A DNA stretch of 64,000 nt. Origin: Mediterranea massiliensis (GTDB lineage: Bacteria > Bacteroidota > Bacteroidia > Bacteroidales > Bacteroidaceae). The position numbers and the translations under genes were made by a program. The stretch lies in contig NZ_LT635835.1 in the NCBI RefSeq assembly GCF_900128475.1, positions 387,794 to 451,793 on the forward strand. The letters run 5' to 3'. Under the pieces are notes generated by a model, which ran no database searches, was not told where the DNA came from, and saw only the letters and a program-made list of their open reading frames with translations. Positions 45,340 through 55,312 of this stretch are shown piece after piece (position 1 is the stretch's first letter; the number at the start of each line of letters is the position of its first letter).

Positions 45340-46872
45340 TTACTTCTTGAATTTATTCTCTGTAGGAGCCGGGTTCTGCTCACTTTCAGAAATCGCATCA
45401 CTGTTATCCAGTTCTCTCAAAGGAAGCTGGAACAAGAAATACCAACTGCCGGCATCAATTGTATAAGCCACACTTGAGTCATGATTAGATCCCTCATAGT
45501 TTCGATTGATACCTTTTTTCAGACGCAAATGGTCAAACAATGAGAATCCCTCACCCCACAATTCCAAACGGCGTTGCTGATATACATCGTCTACCGTTAC
45601 AGAAGCCATATTCCAGGACGGATCTCTTTGTGACATAAGTTCTTTCAAAACTTGTGCTGCACCTGCACCATCGCCTTTATGAGCCAAGGCTTCAGCTTCA
45701 TTCAATATCATTTCAGATACACGCATGTAGATATAATCAGCTTCCCAGTTAGCTACTTTCTTGAATTTCAGATTTGTATATTCTGCAAATTCTTGTTCTT
45801 GTTCCGTATAATTCACACCGGTACTGCTATGTTTGAACAATTTTTTACGCACGTCAGTCGGATTCATAGAATTGTACAAACGGGCATCTATCATACGATA
45901 TTGACCTACTTCGCCACCATAACCTGCATCATAAGAGCACATAAAGGAGAAGAAAGAAGCAAATGCAGTAGAAGTTTCAGGTGTAATGTCTGCACCCCAC
46001 ATCCATTCTTTTGCAGCAATGTTGTTAAAAGCATTGTCTGCCAAGAGTTCCTGAGGAGTATATACACTATAACCGGCACGGGCCTTACGGGCATACGTTA
46101 TGGCGTCATCCCAATTGTTTGTAACCAAACAAACACGAGAATAAAGGCCAGCCGCTACCTGCTCATCAATCATCGTTTTATTGGGGCGTTTCCAACCTTC
46201 CAATAAAGCCATACCCGCTTTGAAATCTTTTTCTACTTGCGCATAAAGCTTGGACAACGGTGCACGGCCGGCAAAAGCATCTTCTGCTTCCTCAGGAGTC
46301 AATACAATAGGCACGCCGGGGGCTTCTTCGTTACCAACATAGGTCTGTTGATACATTTGCGCCAGATAAGCATGAGCTAAAGCACGATACACCAAAGACT
46401 CACCTTTATATGCTTTCAGATCAGCATCTTCTACATCTGCCGAAATTTTAGAAATGATATCATTGGCTTTATTGATGATGGAATAAAAGAAATTCCAATA
46501 AAAGAAAGGACGTACATACTGTGCACCCCAATAATCCAGCTGATAGTCGAATGTAAACCATCCACTTCCCGGTAGTTTGATAGCCAAATCATCGTTCATC
46601 ACATCGCCCAAATGATAGATACTCATCAAACCAAAGTCGTTGTGAACTGCACTGGCACTACCTTGAGTATTATATTGATATGTATAATTATTGAGTCCCA
46701 GAATCAACGGCTCTACCACCTTAATCAGAGCATCGGGACTACTTGAACCGATTTCGTCAATTTCTTCCTTGCTGGCAATGCCTGCATTCTCTGTGTCGAA
46801 GAAATCATCACTACAAGCGGTCAGTGCAGAGCAAGCTACCGCCAGAAGAAATATTTTTCCTATATATTTCAT
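45340..46872 (-). CDS. SusD/RagB family lipoprotein (cassette B)
   Basis: 510 aa. Lipobox LTAC followed by SDDFFDTEN, the standard SusD start. The N-terminal half is TPR-like with KGESLVYRALAHAYLAQMYQQTYVG, and the C-terminal half ends with RRLELWGEGFSLFDHLRLKKG, the SusD C-terminal signature. It caps the SusC transporter and binds glycan or peptide at the cell surface. Downstream partner of the truncated susC of cassette B by 20 bp. It is intact, so the cassette is stored in working order and only needs the susC leader for expression. Confidence 0.92.
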   Translation of the reverse strand: MKYIGKIFLLAVACSALTACSDDFFDTENAGIASKEEIDEIGSSSPDALIKVVEPLILGLNNYTYQYNTQGSASAVHNDFGLMSIYHLGDVMNDDLAIKLPGSGWFTFDYQLDYWGAQYVRPFFYWNFFYSIINKANDIISKISADVEDADLKAYKGESLVYRALAHAYLAQMYQQTYVGNEEAPGVPIVLTPEEAEDAFAGRAPLSKLYAQVEKDFKAGMALLEGWKRPNKTMIDEQVAAGLYSRVCLVTNNWDDAITYARKARAGYSVYTPQELLADNAFNNIAAKEWMWGADITPETSTAFASFFSFMCSYDAGYGGEVGQYRMIDARLYNSMNPTDVRKKLFKHSSTGVNYTEQEQEFAEYTNLKFKKVANWEADYIYMRVSEMILNEAEALAHKGDGAGAAQVLKELMSQRDPSWNMASVTVDDVYQQRRLELWGEGFSLFDHLRLKKGINRNYEGSNHDSSVAYTIDAGSWYFLFQLPLRELDNSDAISESEQNPAPTENKFKK

Positions 46873-46892
46873 AATGCTTTATTTATCAGTTA

Positions 46893-49826
46893 TTAAAATT
46901 CTAAGTTGATGCCGAATGAAACAGTACGCATTGCTGAATAGTTATAACCTGTTTCACCGTCCAAGATACTTTGACGAGGATCGAAACCACGGCGTGCCGA
47001 GAGCAGGAACAGATTATCACCTACTACGTAGAAACGCAAACGTTCGATTTGAAGTTTCTCCAGACATTTTTTAGGTAAAGTATAACCAATCGTCAGGTTA
47101 CGCAAACTCAAATAAGATGCTTTGGTCAGAGAGCGGTCACCCGAGCAACCCTGATCCAATGAGTTGGTTTGCAGACGGGGTACATCTGTATATCTGTTTT
47201 CAGGTGTCCAACGGTTCAGGATATCTTTATGCCAATTATTACCGGCTGATCCTGATGACATAAAGCCGCTATATAGTCTGTCGTACACCCAGCCTCCAAT
47301 CTGATAGGCAAAGCTGGCATTCATATCGAATCCATAAGTCTCCAAGGAAGTAGAGAAACCGCCATATACAGCAGGAATCGGCGATTTGTCAAGTTCGTAA
47401 CGTGTAGCCAGGCTAGTGCTGTTTACAGTCTTTTGTCCAATGACATTACCATTCTCGTCCTTTTCGTCAGCCCAATACAGAGCATCACCGTTTTCGGGGT
47501 CTACTCCTGCAAATTTATAGTCGTAATAGTTATACAACGGTTTGCCCACTTTACGGAAATAATTTCCTGTTGCCCAACCATCCTGTGGACGATCTTCAGG
47601 GAGTTCCAACAGTTCGTTCTGGTAGTGAGTCGCATTCAAAGCCACATTCCACTTGAAGTTGTTCTGCTTAAAGATGTCATAAGACAATTCTATTTCTACA
47701 CCCTGATTGCGCATACGCATTGTGTTTTCGTAGATACCGCCCGGTACACCTTGAGAAGGAGGAAGGGGTTTATAGTAGAGCAAATCCCAGGTCGTTTTGT
47801 TGAAGTATTCAATATTTCCAGAAAGTCTGTCCCAGAATTTGAATTCAACACCAGTATTAAAGTTGTTACTCTTTTCCCAGGTGATTTCCTTGTTACCACG
47901 GAATATATACTGGATACCGATGGCACCATCGTTGCTGACTACCTGATACTGATCTTTGTAGGGCTGGTTATTGGGAATGTCATCGTTACCCTGTGTACCG
48001 AAACTAGCCTTTACCTTCAAGTCATTAATCCAAGTCAGACTCTCCATAAAGGCTTCTTTGTTCATTCTCCAAGAACCACCTACCGACCAGAAACTACCCC
48101 AGCGATGATCAGGATGGAAACGGGAAGAAGCATCCATACGATAACTTCCTGAAATGTAATACTTTTCGTCATAATTGTATTTAACCTGGCCGAAGTAGCC
48201 TTCCAATGAGTATTCTGCTGCCGACGAGGTGGCGTCATTCAGTTTGGCGCCATTTACGAGTTCCGGGTTATCGGGAACCAAAAAGTTTTCTTTTTGAGCC
48301 GAAACGCTTTCACTGCGGTCCATTTTTGTTTCATGACCGAGCAGAGCCTCCAGATTGTGTACTTCGTTATATGTATGCGACCAATTCAACAGCTGGTTGG
48401 CATTGATAACATAGTAACGACTCATGCTGGCGGTACTACGCCCATTGACATTGGCTGCATCACCACCAATAGGTGTTTGGAAAGAGATAGAACGACTATT
48501 GAAATTATCGATGCTGGCATTTACCGTCAATTTGAAATCTTTCAGGAAAGAGAACTCACCGTACGCTTTGGCATTCACGACGTCAGTAGTACCTCTATAT
48601 ATATTGTTCAGCTGTTGGTCAATGGGGTGGGCATTGGCTCCTACAGGACGCTTACCCATCTCCGTACCGTAATCATAGCGTACATTGCCATTAGAATCGT
48701 ATATTCTGTTTCCTTCAACATCGTACATATAAACCGGATAAATCGGAGCTATGGTCTGGCCGAAGAAGAAAATGGAAGAATATGTAGACGACCCAACGTT
48801 GGGTGAATTGGTCTTTACATTACTATAGGCCAAGTTAAATCCAGCCTTGAACCAATTGTTTACCTGCTGATCAATTTTCACACGAGCGTTGATACGGCTC
48901 ATATCAGAATTGACCGTATATGAATTGTCATAAAGATAACCCAATGAAGCATAATAGCTTGTCTTATCTGTACCTCCGCTCAAAGAAATTGTATTTTCTT
49001 GACGCAAAGCTGGGCGGAAAGCCTCATCCAACCAATCGTCATGATACAGCAACTGAGCATTCGGATTCAGACGTCCTGTTATAGGATTAACCAATTCTGT
49101 TGCAGGAACATTATAATTGTTGTATCCACCCAATTCTGTAACGAGATTTGCTGAAGCATATTTGCCTGCTTCCAGATACGAAGCTCCTTGGGCATAAACA
49201 GCATTATTTCGCATAGACTCCCAATACAATTCATAATATTCTGCGGGGCTATCCAATACGTCATAACTAGGAACACCACGCATATTCACACCGGTACGGT
49301 TCTCAAACACCACTTTTGCCTTACCTGTCTTTCCTTTCTTGGTTGTGATCAACACTACACCATTGGCTCCGCGAGCACCATACAAAGAGTTGGCGGCAGC
49401 ATCCTTCAAAACAGTCATTGATTCTATATCATTGGGGGCAATCTGGTTCAAACTTCCTTCGTAAGGCACGCCATCTACAACAATCAATGCTTCCTTACCG
49501 GCGGAAATTGATCCCAAACCACGTACGTAAATCGAACCGGAAGAACCTGGCTGACCACTGCTTTGTGAAATCTGCACACCAGCCATTGCTCCTTCCAACG
49601 ATTTAGAGACATTAGAGGTTTGCATTTTTGAAATCTTCTCACCACTTACCACACTAGCCGATCCTGTAAACGAAGACTTTTTGGCTGTACCATAAGCCAC
49701 CACCATCACTTCATCCAACATCTCAGAATCAGACTTCATCATAATCTTCAGATTAGGTTTGATCGTTACTGTTTGAGTTTGGAGTCCAATATACGAGATT
49801 ACCAAAGTCTTCGCGGAACTCAACAT
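46893..49826 (-). CDS. SusC family TonB-dependent transporter lacking its leader (silent cassette B)
   Basis: The open frame covers a SusC from the last part of the carboxypeptidase-like domain (SSAKTLVISYIGLQTQTVTI) through the plug (EMLDEVMVVAYGTAKKSSFTG; VRGLGSISAGKEALIVVDG) to the C-terminal barrel strand (AMRTVSFGINLEF). The signal peptide and the first ~67 residues are missing. The DNA homologous to other susC genes stops at the 20-bp site 49,801-49,820; upstream is unrelated A+T-rich sequence without a promoter. The nominal ATG at 49,826 would produce an unexported protein, so the gene is silent here. After inversion onto the leader at 58,341 the product would be about 1,042 aa. Confidence 0.9.
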   Translation of the reverse strand: MLSSAKTLVISYIGLQTQTVTIKPNLKIMMKSDSEMLDEVMVVAYGTAKKSSFTGSASVVSGEKISKMQTSNVSKSLEGAMAGVQISQSSGQPGSSGSIYVRGLGSISAGKEALIVVDGVPYEGSLNQIAPNDIESMTVLKDAAANSLYGARGANGVVLITTKKGKTGKAKVVFENRTGVNMRGVPSYDVLDSPAEYYELYWESMRNNAVYAQGASYLEAGKYASANLVTELGGYNNYNVPATELVNPITGRLNPNAQLLYHDDWLDEAFRPALRQENTISLSGGTDKTSYYASLGYLYDNSYTVNSDMSRINARVKIDQQVNNWFKAGFNLAYSNVKTNSPNVGSSTYSSIFFFGQTIAPIYPVYMYDVEGNRIYDSNGNVRYDYGTEMGKRPVGANAHPIDQQLNNIYRGTTDVVNAKAYGEFSFLKDFKLTVNASIDNFNSRSISFQTPIGGDAANVNGRSTASMSRYYVINANQLLNWSHTYNEVHNLEALLGHETKMDRSESVSAQKENFLVPDNPELVNGAKLNDATSSAAEYSLEGYFGQVKYNYDEKYYISGSYRMDASSRFHPDHRWGSFWSVGGSWRMNKEAFMESLTWINDLKVKASFGTQGNDDIPNNQPYKDQYQVVSNDGAIGIQYIFRGNKEITWEKSNNFNTGVEFKFWDRLSGNIEYFNKTTWDLLYYKPLPPSQGVPGGIYENTMRMRNQGVEIELSYDIFKQNNFKWNVALNATHYQNELLELPEDRPQDGWATGNYFRKVGKPLYNYYDYKFAGVDPENGDALYWADEKDENGNVIGQKTVNSTSLATRYELDKSPIPAVYGGFSTSLETYGFDMNASFAYQIGGWVYDRLYSGFMSSGSAGNNWHKDILNRWTPENRYTDVPRLQTNSLDQGCSGDRSLTKASYLSLRNLTIGYTLPKKCLEKLQIERLRFYVVGDNLFLLSARRGFDPRQSILDGETGYNYSAMRTVSFGINLEF
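49801..49820 (-). other. Shufflon recombination site B
   Basis: On the minus strand AGTTCCGCGAAGACTTTGGT, identical to sites A and C; the identity with A continues three bases further (AAT). It encodes S-S-A-K-T-L at the exact 5' boundary of the susC cassette and lies in direct orientation to site C and inverted to site A. Confidence 0.88.
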
Positions 49827-49838
49827 CCTTATAATCAA

Positions 49839-50302
49839 TTGATAACAAATGCATTATAGATTGTTCTCAATCCGGTTACTATATGCAAAGACATGCCCCA
49901 GAATCTTGTACAAAACCGGCATGAATATGAAAGATACTGATATTCTACCCAAAATTAAAGTAAATAGCTAATACAGAAGAATTTATAATGTGTTACAAAA
50001 TTAAGGTTGCCTATATGTGAGGTAACGAAGAGAAACTTCTCTAATGAATACGAACGACCTATCAAGAAATTCACATAAGTTCATGTTCGAAACTGGCAAA
50101 ATCACGCTATTGAATAAGAGTCACTGATTTGTACAAAAAATGTCTATAGAAAGCCCTTTCTGAAAATATCTGATTATACGGATTGATTGTAGCCACGTTA
50201 TCCCACTTGTCTGTCAAAATATAATTGTTATAGGGCTGAATTCCCGACTTGGGGACATAACGGCAAGTCATGAAACTTTGGGAATCTTCATAAATGAAAC
50301 CA
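49839..50302. other. A+T-rich spacer between cassettes B and C
   Basis: Bounded by recombination site B and the cassette C terminator. No promoter with both elements, signal peptide or recognisable domain. One 66-aa minus-strand reading (50,107-50,307) begins inside the terminator T-run; its C-terminal part (NNYILTDKWDNVATINPYNQ) looks protein-like and may be a leftover gene end, but no family was recognised. Confidence 0.45.
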
Positions 50303-50343
50303 TACAAAAAGTCCCTTACCTCACAAGAGATAAGGGACTTTAT
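50303..50343 (-). terminator. Terminator of cassette C
   Basis: AAAGTCCCTTA (50,308-50,318) pairs with TAAGGGACTTT (50,331-50,341) with a 12-nt loop, followed on the minus strand by a T-rich tract (TTTTTG). It closes the susC-susD operon of cassette C. Confidence 0.8.
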
Positions 50344-50391
50344 CTTTCGACAAATGATTTCAAAATTTATATTAACTGAAATCCAATCTGT

Positions 50392-52035
50392 TTATTCAGG
50401 TTGCCCAGGGATTAATTCATCATTATAATCTGTTTCATTTAAAGGAACATCCCATGTCCATTTATTAACTCCGCTGGCCGGAATAGTTTTGGCTATTGTG
50501 ATATGCGCATTGCCGCCTTCCGCGAAACTCTTGCGTACAACATCCCGGTTCCATCGTTTGTAATCACTCCAGGCAAATCCTTCTCCCCAAAGTTCCAATT
50601 CCCGATAATCCATGATTTCATTCCAAAGTTCGTTGCCTGTTTTGCTACATGTATAATTGGGGTTTCGTCCGGAAGTGGCATTCAATTCTACCAGTGCAGC
50701 TTGTGCTGCCGTTTCGTTATTTAAGAAATAATTGGCTTCCGCTTCAATCAGGACCATTTCTGATGAACGTATAAACGGTAGATAACCAACCCCCGGAGTG
50801 TCAAACACATAAAATTTCAGTTGTCCTCCCAGATACATATATCCGGCCTGATAAGGTGCTGCCAAACCACTAACCGCCATTTTATTGCAATAAGCAGCAG
50901 CTTCCTCCCAAAGATTGTTGGATGCGGCTTCATTATTGCCCAAGCCAAAAATTCCATAAGTCTGGTCCATTGCTGAACCATCATTGAAATTGTATCCAGG
51001 GAATTTGTCTTCTGTGAGAAACAAAGCCTTGCGTGCATCATTGTCTGGAATGCGGTTGATCAGTTCACGCCCAATGGCACCTGCTCCGCATTGTGTGCTG
51101 GAAGCATAGTAACCATTACAAGCAAACTGAGTACCATAACTCCAATACCAGTTGTTTTCTTGCGAACCTCCATAACTTCCAAAAATCCATTCACTTGTCG
51201 GGTTGCAGAAACCAGCCTGATAATCCGCATTGGACATAAGCGGGAAATTCTTGCGTGCCAGACTTGCTTCTGACAAAGCTTTCGCATAATCCTGTTTTGT
51301 CAATGCAGCACGGGCATAAACCGCATGGGCCACATTCAGGTTAGGCATCCAAACTTCCGATGAAGAACGGTCCATGCCACTCTGTTCAAACAGTGAAATA
51401 GCCTCATCGAGATCTTTATAGATTTGCGTATAAGTTTCAGCCAAAGTTGAATAGCCTAAACTGCCGGTTGACTCGTCAAGACGCAATACCAACCCTTGTG
51501 AAGCTCCATTATTAGAGTCCTGCCAACGCCAACAATAGTAATGGATAAGTTTCTCAAATGCATAGGCACGGAATGTCAGGGCAGAAGCCTTGATGAAAGC
51601 CTTTTCTGCTTCAGTACCTATTGCATTGTCAATATTTACAATAATCGTATTGGCACTGCCTATAATAGAATAGTAATAATACCAAGCATAGGCATCATAA
51701 ATGGAATTGGTACGTGAATGGAATTCCTGGTTATGGATGGGAGACCATCCGGAGGCATAATAGTTATACAGATAATTCTGGCTCGGATAATTCTCGTAGT
51801 GAGCAATGATATTATTCTCTCCGGCAAACCCTTGACCAAAATAAGAGTGTTGTGTCGTCATAAGTTTGGCAACACCATTCAAGGCCTTTGTTGCATTGGC
51901 TGTAGTTCCAATGGCATCGGATGCTCCGGTTGAATCTGTTGGAGCTGTATCAAGAAAGTCACCGGCACACGACGATACCAACAGGGCGCTCGCCAGCAAG
52001 CCGCCCATTATTATTTTATTGATATATCTTCTCAT
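50392..52035 (-). CDS. SusD/RagB family lipoprotein (cassette C)
   Basis: 547 aa. Signal peptide and lipobox VSSC followed by AGDFLDTAPTDS. TPR-like half with IKASALTFRAYAFEKLIHYYC, and the C-terminal signature NEIMDYRELELWGEGFAWSDYKRW. Complete and in frame. It starts 26 bp after the truncated susC of cassette C. Sequence clearly differs from the SusD of cassettes A and B, as expected if the cassettes serve different ligands. No extra lipoprotein gene follows it; a terminator lies 49 bp downstream. Confidence 0.92.
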   Translation of the reverse strand: MRRYINKIIMGGLLASALLVSSCAGDFLDTAPTDSTGASDAIGTTANATKALNGVAKLMTTQHSYFGQGFAGENNIIAHYENYPSQNYLYNYYASGWSPIHNQEFHSRTNSIYDAYAWYYYYSIIGSANTIIVNIDNAIGTEAEKAFIKASALTFRAYAFEKLIHYYCWRWQDSNNGASQGLVLRLDESTGSLGYSTLAETYTQIYKDLDEAISLFEQSGMDRSSSEVWMPNLNVAHAVYARAALTKQDYAKALSEASLARKNFPLMSNADYQAGFCNPTSEWIFGSYGGSQENNWYWSYGTQFACNGYYASSTQCGAGAIGRELINRIPDNDARKALFLTEDKFPGYNFNDGSAMDQTYGIFGLGNNEAASNNLWEEAAAYCNKMAVSGLAAPYQAGYMYLGGQLKFYVFDTPGVGYLPFIRSSEMVLIEAEANYFLNNETAAQAALVELNATSGRNPNYTCSKTGNELWNEIMDYRELELWGEGFAWSDYKRWNRDVVRKSFAEGGNAHITIAKTIPASGVNKWTWDVPLNETDYNDELIPGQPE

Positions 52036-52061
52036 TTTTTTAAGTTTTTGTTGTTAGAACG

Positions 52062-55000
52062 TTAGAATTTCATAGTAAGGCCAAAATTGTATACACGTGC
52101 TGTTACATATGTGTCATCATATCCTCCATTGAAAGAATACTGCGGATTCAAGCCTTTTCTGGATGTAAGGGTAAAGAGATTTTCCACACCAAAATTCAGT
52201 GAAAGTCCTTCCAATCCTATATTCTTCATCCAGCGTTTCGGAAAACTATAAGACAAGTTCAAGTTCTTGAAAACAAAATAAGAAGCACTTGTCAGCCAAC
52301 GGTCACTGGTACCGTTCAAGTCGGAAGATTTATAAAAATCGGCCCGAGGCGTTCCGTTCGGATCGATGCGGTTGGCAGAAGTTTCTGTCATACCCTCCGG
52401 AACGGCTGTCCAAGAATCCAGAATATCTTTATGATATGCACTGCCTGCTGCTCCCGATTCAGAAACACTCATCAGACTTTGATATGAACCATCATAAACT
52501 TTGCCTCCCAACGAATAGGTGAAAAGCATGTTCAGATCCCAATTCTTCCATGAAAGGGCAGAACTGATGGAACCATATACTGTAGGAAGTGCACTTCCTG
52601 CCCAATCGCGTTTGCCATAAGATGTTGTCGTTGTATAATCCTGTCCGTTGATATTGACCAATGCGCCGGCTTCTCTTGCTTCATCAATCTTTTCCGGATC
52701 TAGGGTATACAGGGCGTTGCCAGTCATCTGGTCCACGCCTTCGTAATGATATGTATAGAATTCGTAAATAGAATGTCCTTCAGAATAGTTTTGCATGCCA
52801 TTCAGAATATCTTTTCCATCGGGCAGTTTGATTATTTTATTCTTCAGGAATGTCGCATCTACGCCAAGATTCCACTTCCAGTCATTTCCTTTGATGGCAT
52901 CTGCATTCAAAGATATTTCCCAGCCACGATTGGAAATAGTACCTATATTCTTGTATTGAGTCAAGTTCATTGTTGCATCATTCCAAGGATAAGAACCGGC
53001 AGAAAGAGGTAAACGAACTTCAAACAACAAATCCTTGGAACGCTTGTCGAAGTAACCGATTTGGAAATTTAGGCGGTCAAACAGACGGCCTTCTACGGCT
53101 ACATCTACCGTTTGGGTGGTTTCCCATTTAATGTCAGGAGCAGCAAGTGACTGCTTTATCAAAGCGGGTTGCCCTCCGTTCTTATCAATCGTATACAAGG
53201 CCATATAAGCATAGTAGCTTACACCCATGTTATTGCCGACTTCACCATAAGATGCACGCAGTTTCATATGGTCAATCCAATCAACATCCTGCAGGAACTC
53301 CTCCCGTTTCATATTCCAACTTGCACCTACGGAATAGAAATTACCCCAACGGTTGTCTTTGTGGAAACGGGATGAACCATCGCGACGGAATGAACCTTCC
53401 AAATAATAGCGGTCATCATAATTGTATTTTACACGTGCCAAATAAGATTCGGTCTTATCTTCATCGTCACTTCCAATAAAATAAGAATTGGTAAGGAAAT
53501 TGCCCATTGTAAGGTTTCCGTCCACTGCCATACCGGTATTCATTCCAGCCGTGTACTTCCGTTCCCAGCTATAGCTTTCATGCGCGACCATGGCTTCAAC
53601 GTTATGCACTTTATTGAATTGATAATTCCAATTGATGATTTCCTGCAGAGTCATTGTCCTGTATTGATAAGCATAGCTTGTCAATCGTCCGCCATTGGTA
53701 GCACCGTCACCGATTTCGGGATTATCGTATTTTTTATTGTTGGTAGTACTGTTGTTGAGGTCTCCCTTGACTGTCACCGACAATCCGTAAGGCAAGGAAA
53801 TGGTGGCAAAAGCCTGAGTTCCCAATACGTTTCGAACGCTTTCCTCCTTATTGTTCAACATCTCGTATATCACGTTTCTGTTACTCAAGTAAGGAGAAGT
53901 TGTATCGTACATCCTTTCACCATTTTCATCCAGCTGGTATGTTCCGTCAGCATTATGCAAATAGATAGGATAGACAGGTGCCATGTATCTTGCGACGTAA
54001 AACGGATTGGCATAATAACTGCCAGTTGCATTGCTGTTATAATCTCTTTTTGTCCAAGACCCCGTTAAGTTGACACCGGCCTTAAACCATTTGTTGGGAG
54101 AATAAGTGGAATTGATACGACCTGAAAAACGCTCATATCCGGTAGCTATTACATACCCTTTTTCATTCAGGTAGCCAACGGAAGAATAGATGCTGTATTT
54201 TTCTCCAGAGGTAGCGGCAGACAAGTTGTATTCCTGACGATGCCCATTGCGTTCTACGGCATCGGCCCAGTCCAGGTCATCATAGCCCGGCAAGCGGGAA
54301 GCTATCAATTTGCCATTGCTATCAAACAATTGGTCATCTGCGGCATTATAAATGTTACGTCCAATGGATTCACTGACAAGATGTCCGGTCGCATAAGCAG
54401 CAGCTTCACTTTCGCTCATTCCCGTATTGCTTATCATAGAATTCTTTTTGGCCATCCAGGATGCTTCCATCCAACGGTCTGCGTCCAAACGTTCATATTC
54501 AGGTATACCTCTGTTGTAAATGCCTTGGTTGACTTGGAGAGTGATACTGGGCTTGTTCGTATTGCGTCCATTCTTTGTTGTGATGAGAACTACTCCATTG
54601 GCGGCACGGTTTCCATACAATGCGGCAGATGCGGCATCTTTCAATATAGAGATGCTTTCGATATCGTTAGAGTTCAATTCTGCCATATTGCCATCGAATG
54701 GCACACCATCTACAATGTACAAAGGATCGGAAGCTCCAGAAACCAATGTTCCGAATCCGCGAATACGGATGCTTGGGGCTGATCCCGGTTCACCATAAGT
54801 GTTGTTTACCTGTACACCGGGAGCTGCTCCTTCCAATGCACCTGTTACACTGGTCGTGATACGTTTTTCGATTTTTTTATTGTCAACAACTGAAATAGAC
54901 CCGGTCAATGATTCCTTTTTGGCAGTACCGTAAGCGACCACAACAACTTCATCCAACAGTTCCGCATTTGATTTCAACACAATTTTCAAGTCAGGCCCTA

Positions 55001-55193
55001 TTTTGACTTCTGTGGTTTGCATACCGATGTACGAAATCACCAAAGTCTTCGCGGAACTCCGCACCCCGTTTCCAGCCTGCTGGAGGGGGATGTTATGCAC
55101 GGAAACGCAGGAACTGGAGAATGTCACTGCGTCAGAAGTGCATCTGACGCGGGGTGGAAATAGTTGGAAGTACCTGTTTGCTACCGTTTCCAT
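52062..55193 (-). CDS. SusC family TonB-dependent transporter lacking its leader (silent cassette C)
   Basis: The homologous part starts at residue 46 of this reading (SSAKTLVISYIGMQTTEVKI) and runs through plug (ELLDEVVVVAYGTAKKESLTG; IRGFGTLVSGASDPLYIVDG) and barrel to the terminal strand RVYNFGLTMKF. The first 45 codons (METVANRYF...) come from the G+C-rich spacer, contain no signal peptide and have no promoter, so they are probably not genuine. The cassette border is site C, 55,039-55,058. With the leader from 58,341 the fusion would be about 1,065 aa. All reading frames past the site are intact, which argues for a stored cassette rather than decay. Confidence 0.9.
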   Translation of the reverse strand: METVANRYFQLFPPRVRCTSDAVTFSSSCVSVHNIPLQQAGNGVRSSAKTLVISYIGMQTTEVKIGPDLKIVLKSNAELLDEVVVVAYGTAKKESLTGSISVVDNKKIEKRITTSVTGALEGAAPGVQVNNTYGEPGSAPSIRIRGFGTLVSGASDPLYIVDGVPFDGNMAELNSNDIESISILKDAASAALYGNRAANGVVLITTKNGRNTNKPSITLQVNQGIYNRGIPEYERLDADRWMEASWMAKKNSMISNTGMSESEAAAYATGHLVSESIGRNIYNAADDQLFDSNGKLIASRLPGYDDLDWADAVERNGHRQEYNLSAATSGEKYSIYSSVGYLNEKGYVIATGYERFSGRINSTYSPNKWFKAGVNLTGSWTKRDYNSNATGSYYANPFYVARYMAPVYPIYLHNADGTYQLDENGERMYDTTSPYLSNRNVIYEMLNNKEESVRNVLGTQAFATISLPYGLSVTVKGDLNNSTTNNKKYDNPEIGDGATNGGRLTSYAYQYRTMTLQEIINWNYQFNKVHNVEAMVAHESYSWERKYTAGMNTGMAVDGNLTMGNFLTNSYFIGSDDEDKTESYLARVKYNYDDRYYLEGSFRRDGSSRFHKDNRWGNFYSVGASWNMKREEFLQDVDWIDHMKLRASYGEVGNNMGVSYYAYMALYTIDKNGGQPALIKQSLAAPDIKWETTQTVDVAVEGRLFDRLNFQIGYFDKRSKDLLFEVRLPLSAGSYPWNDATMNLTQYKNIGTISNRGWEISLNADAIKGNDWKWNLGVDATFLKNKIIKLPDGKDILNGMQNYSEGHSIYEFYTYHYEGVDQMTGNALYTLDPEKIDEAREAGALVNINGQDYTTTTSYGKRDWAGSALPTVYGSISSALSWKNWDLNMLFTYSLGGKVYDGSYQSLMSVSESGAAGSAYHKDILDSWTAVPEGMTETSANRIDPNGTPRADFYKSSDLNGTSDRWLTSASYFVFKNLNLSYSFPKRWMKNIGLEGLSLNFGVENLFTLTSRKGLNPQYSFNGGYDDTYVTARVYNFGLTMKF
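55039..55058 (-). other. Shufflon recombination site C
   Basis: On the minus strand AGTTCCGCGAAGACTTTGGT, identical to sites A and B and in the same reading phase. Identity with B extends one base upstream. Similarity to the other loci ends abruptly on the 5' side. Confidence 0.88.
55129..55150. repeat. Perfect 8-bp-arm hairpin near site C
   Basis: GCGTCAGA (55,129-55,136) and TCTGACGC (55,143-55,150) around a 6-nt centre, inside a G+C-rich spacer that also carries GGAAACG and CCGTTTCC words. Function unknown. Confidence 0.5.
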
Positions 55194-55312
55194 TAGGGGC
55201 AGACAATGCTTTTAACAAAGACAAGTGGACAACCCTGCATATTTTTTGCCTAAAAAGATACATCGTAAACATATTAGTTGTAAATTTGTTACTTGTATAA
55301 AACTTGATTGCA

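Noticed and set aside
50107..50307. 66-aa gene between cassettes
   Set aside because: Start codon sits in a terminator T-run, no promoter or known domain; kept only as a possible remnant.
46893..55193. The two truncated susC genes as ordinary pseudogenes
   Set aside because: Both break at the same 20-bp sequence, keep intact frames for nearly 1,000 codons and have intact susD partners, which fits stored cassettes better than decay.
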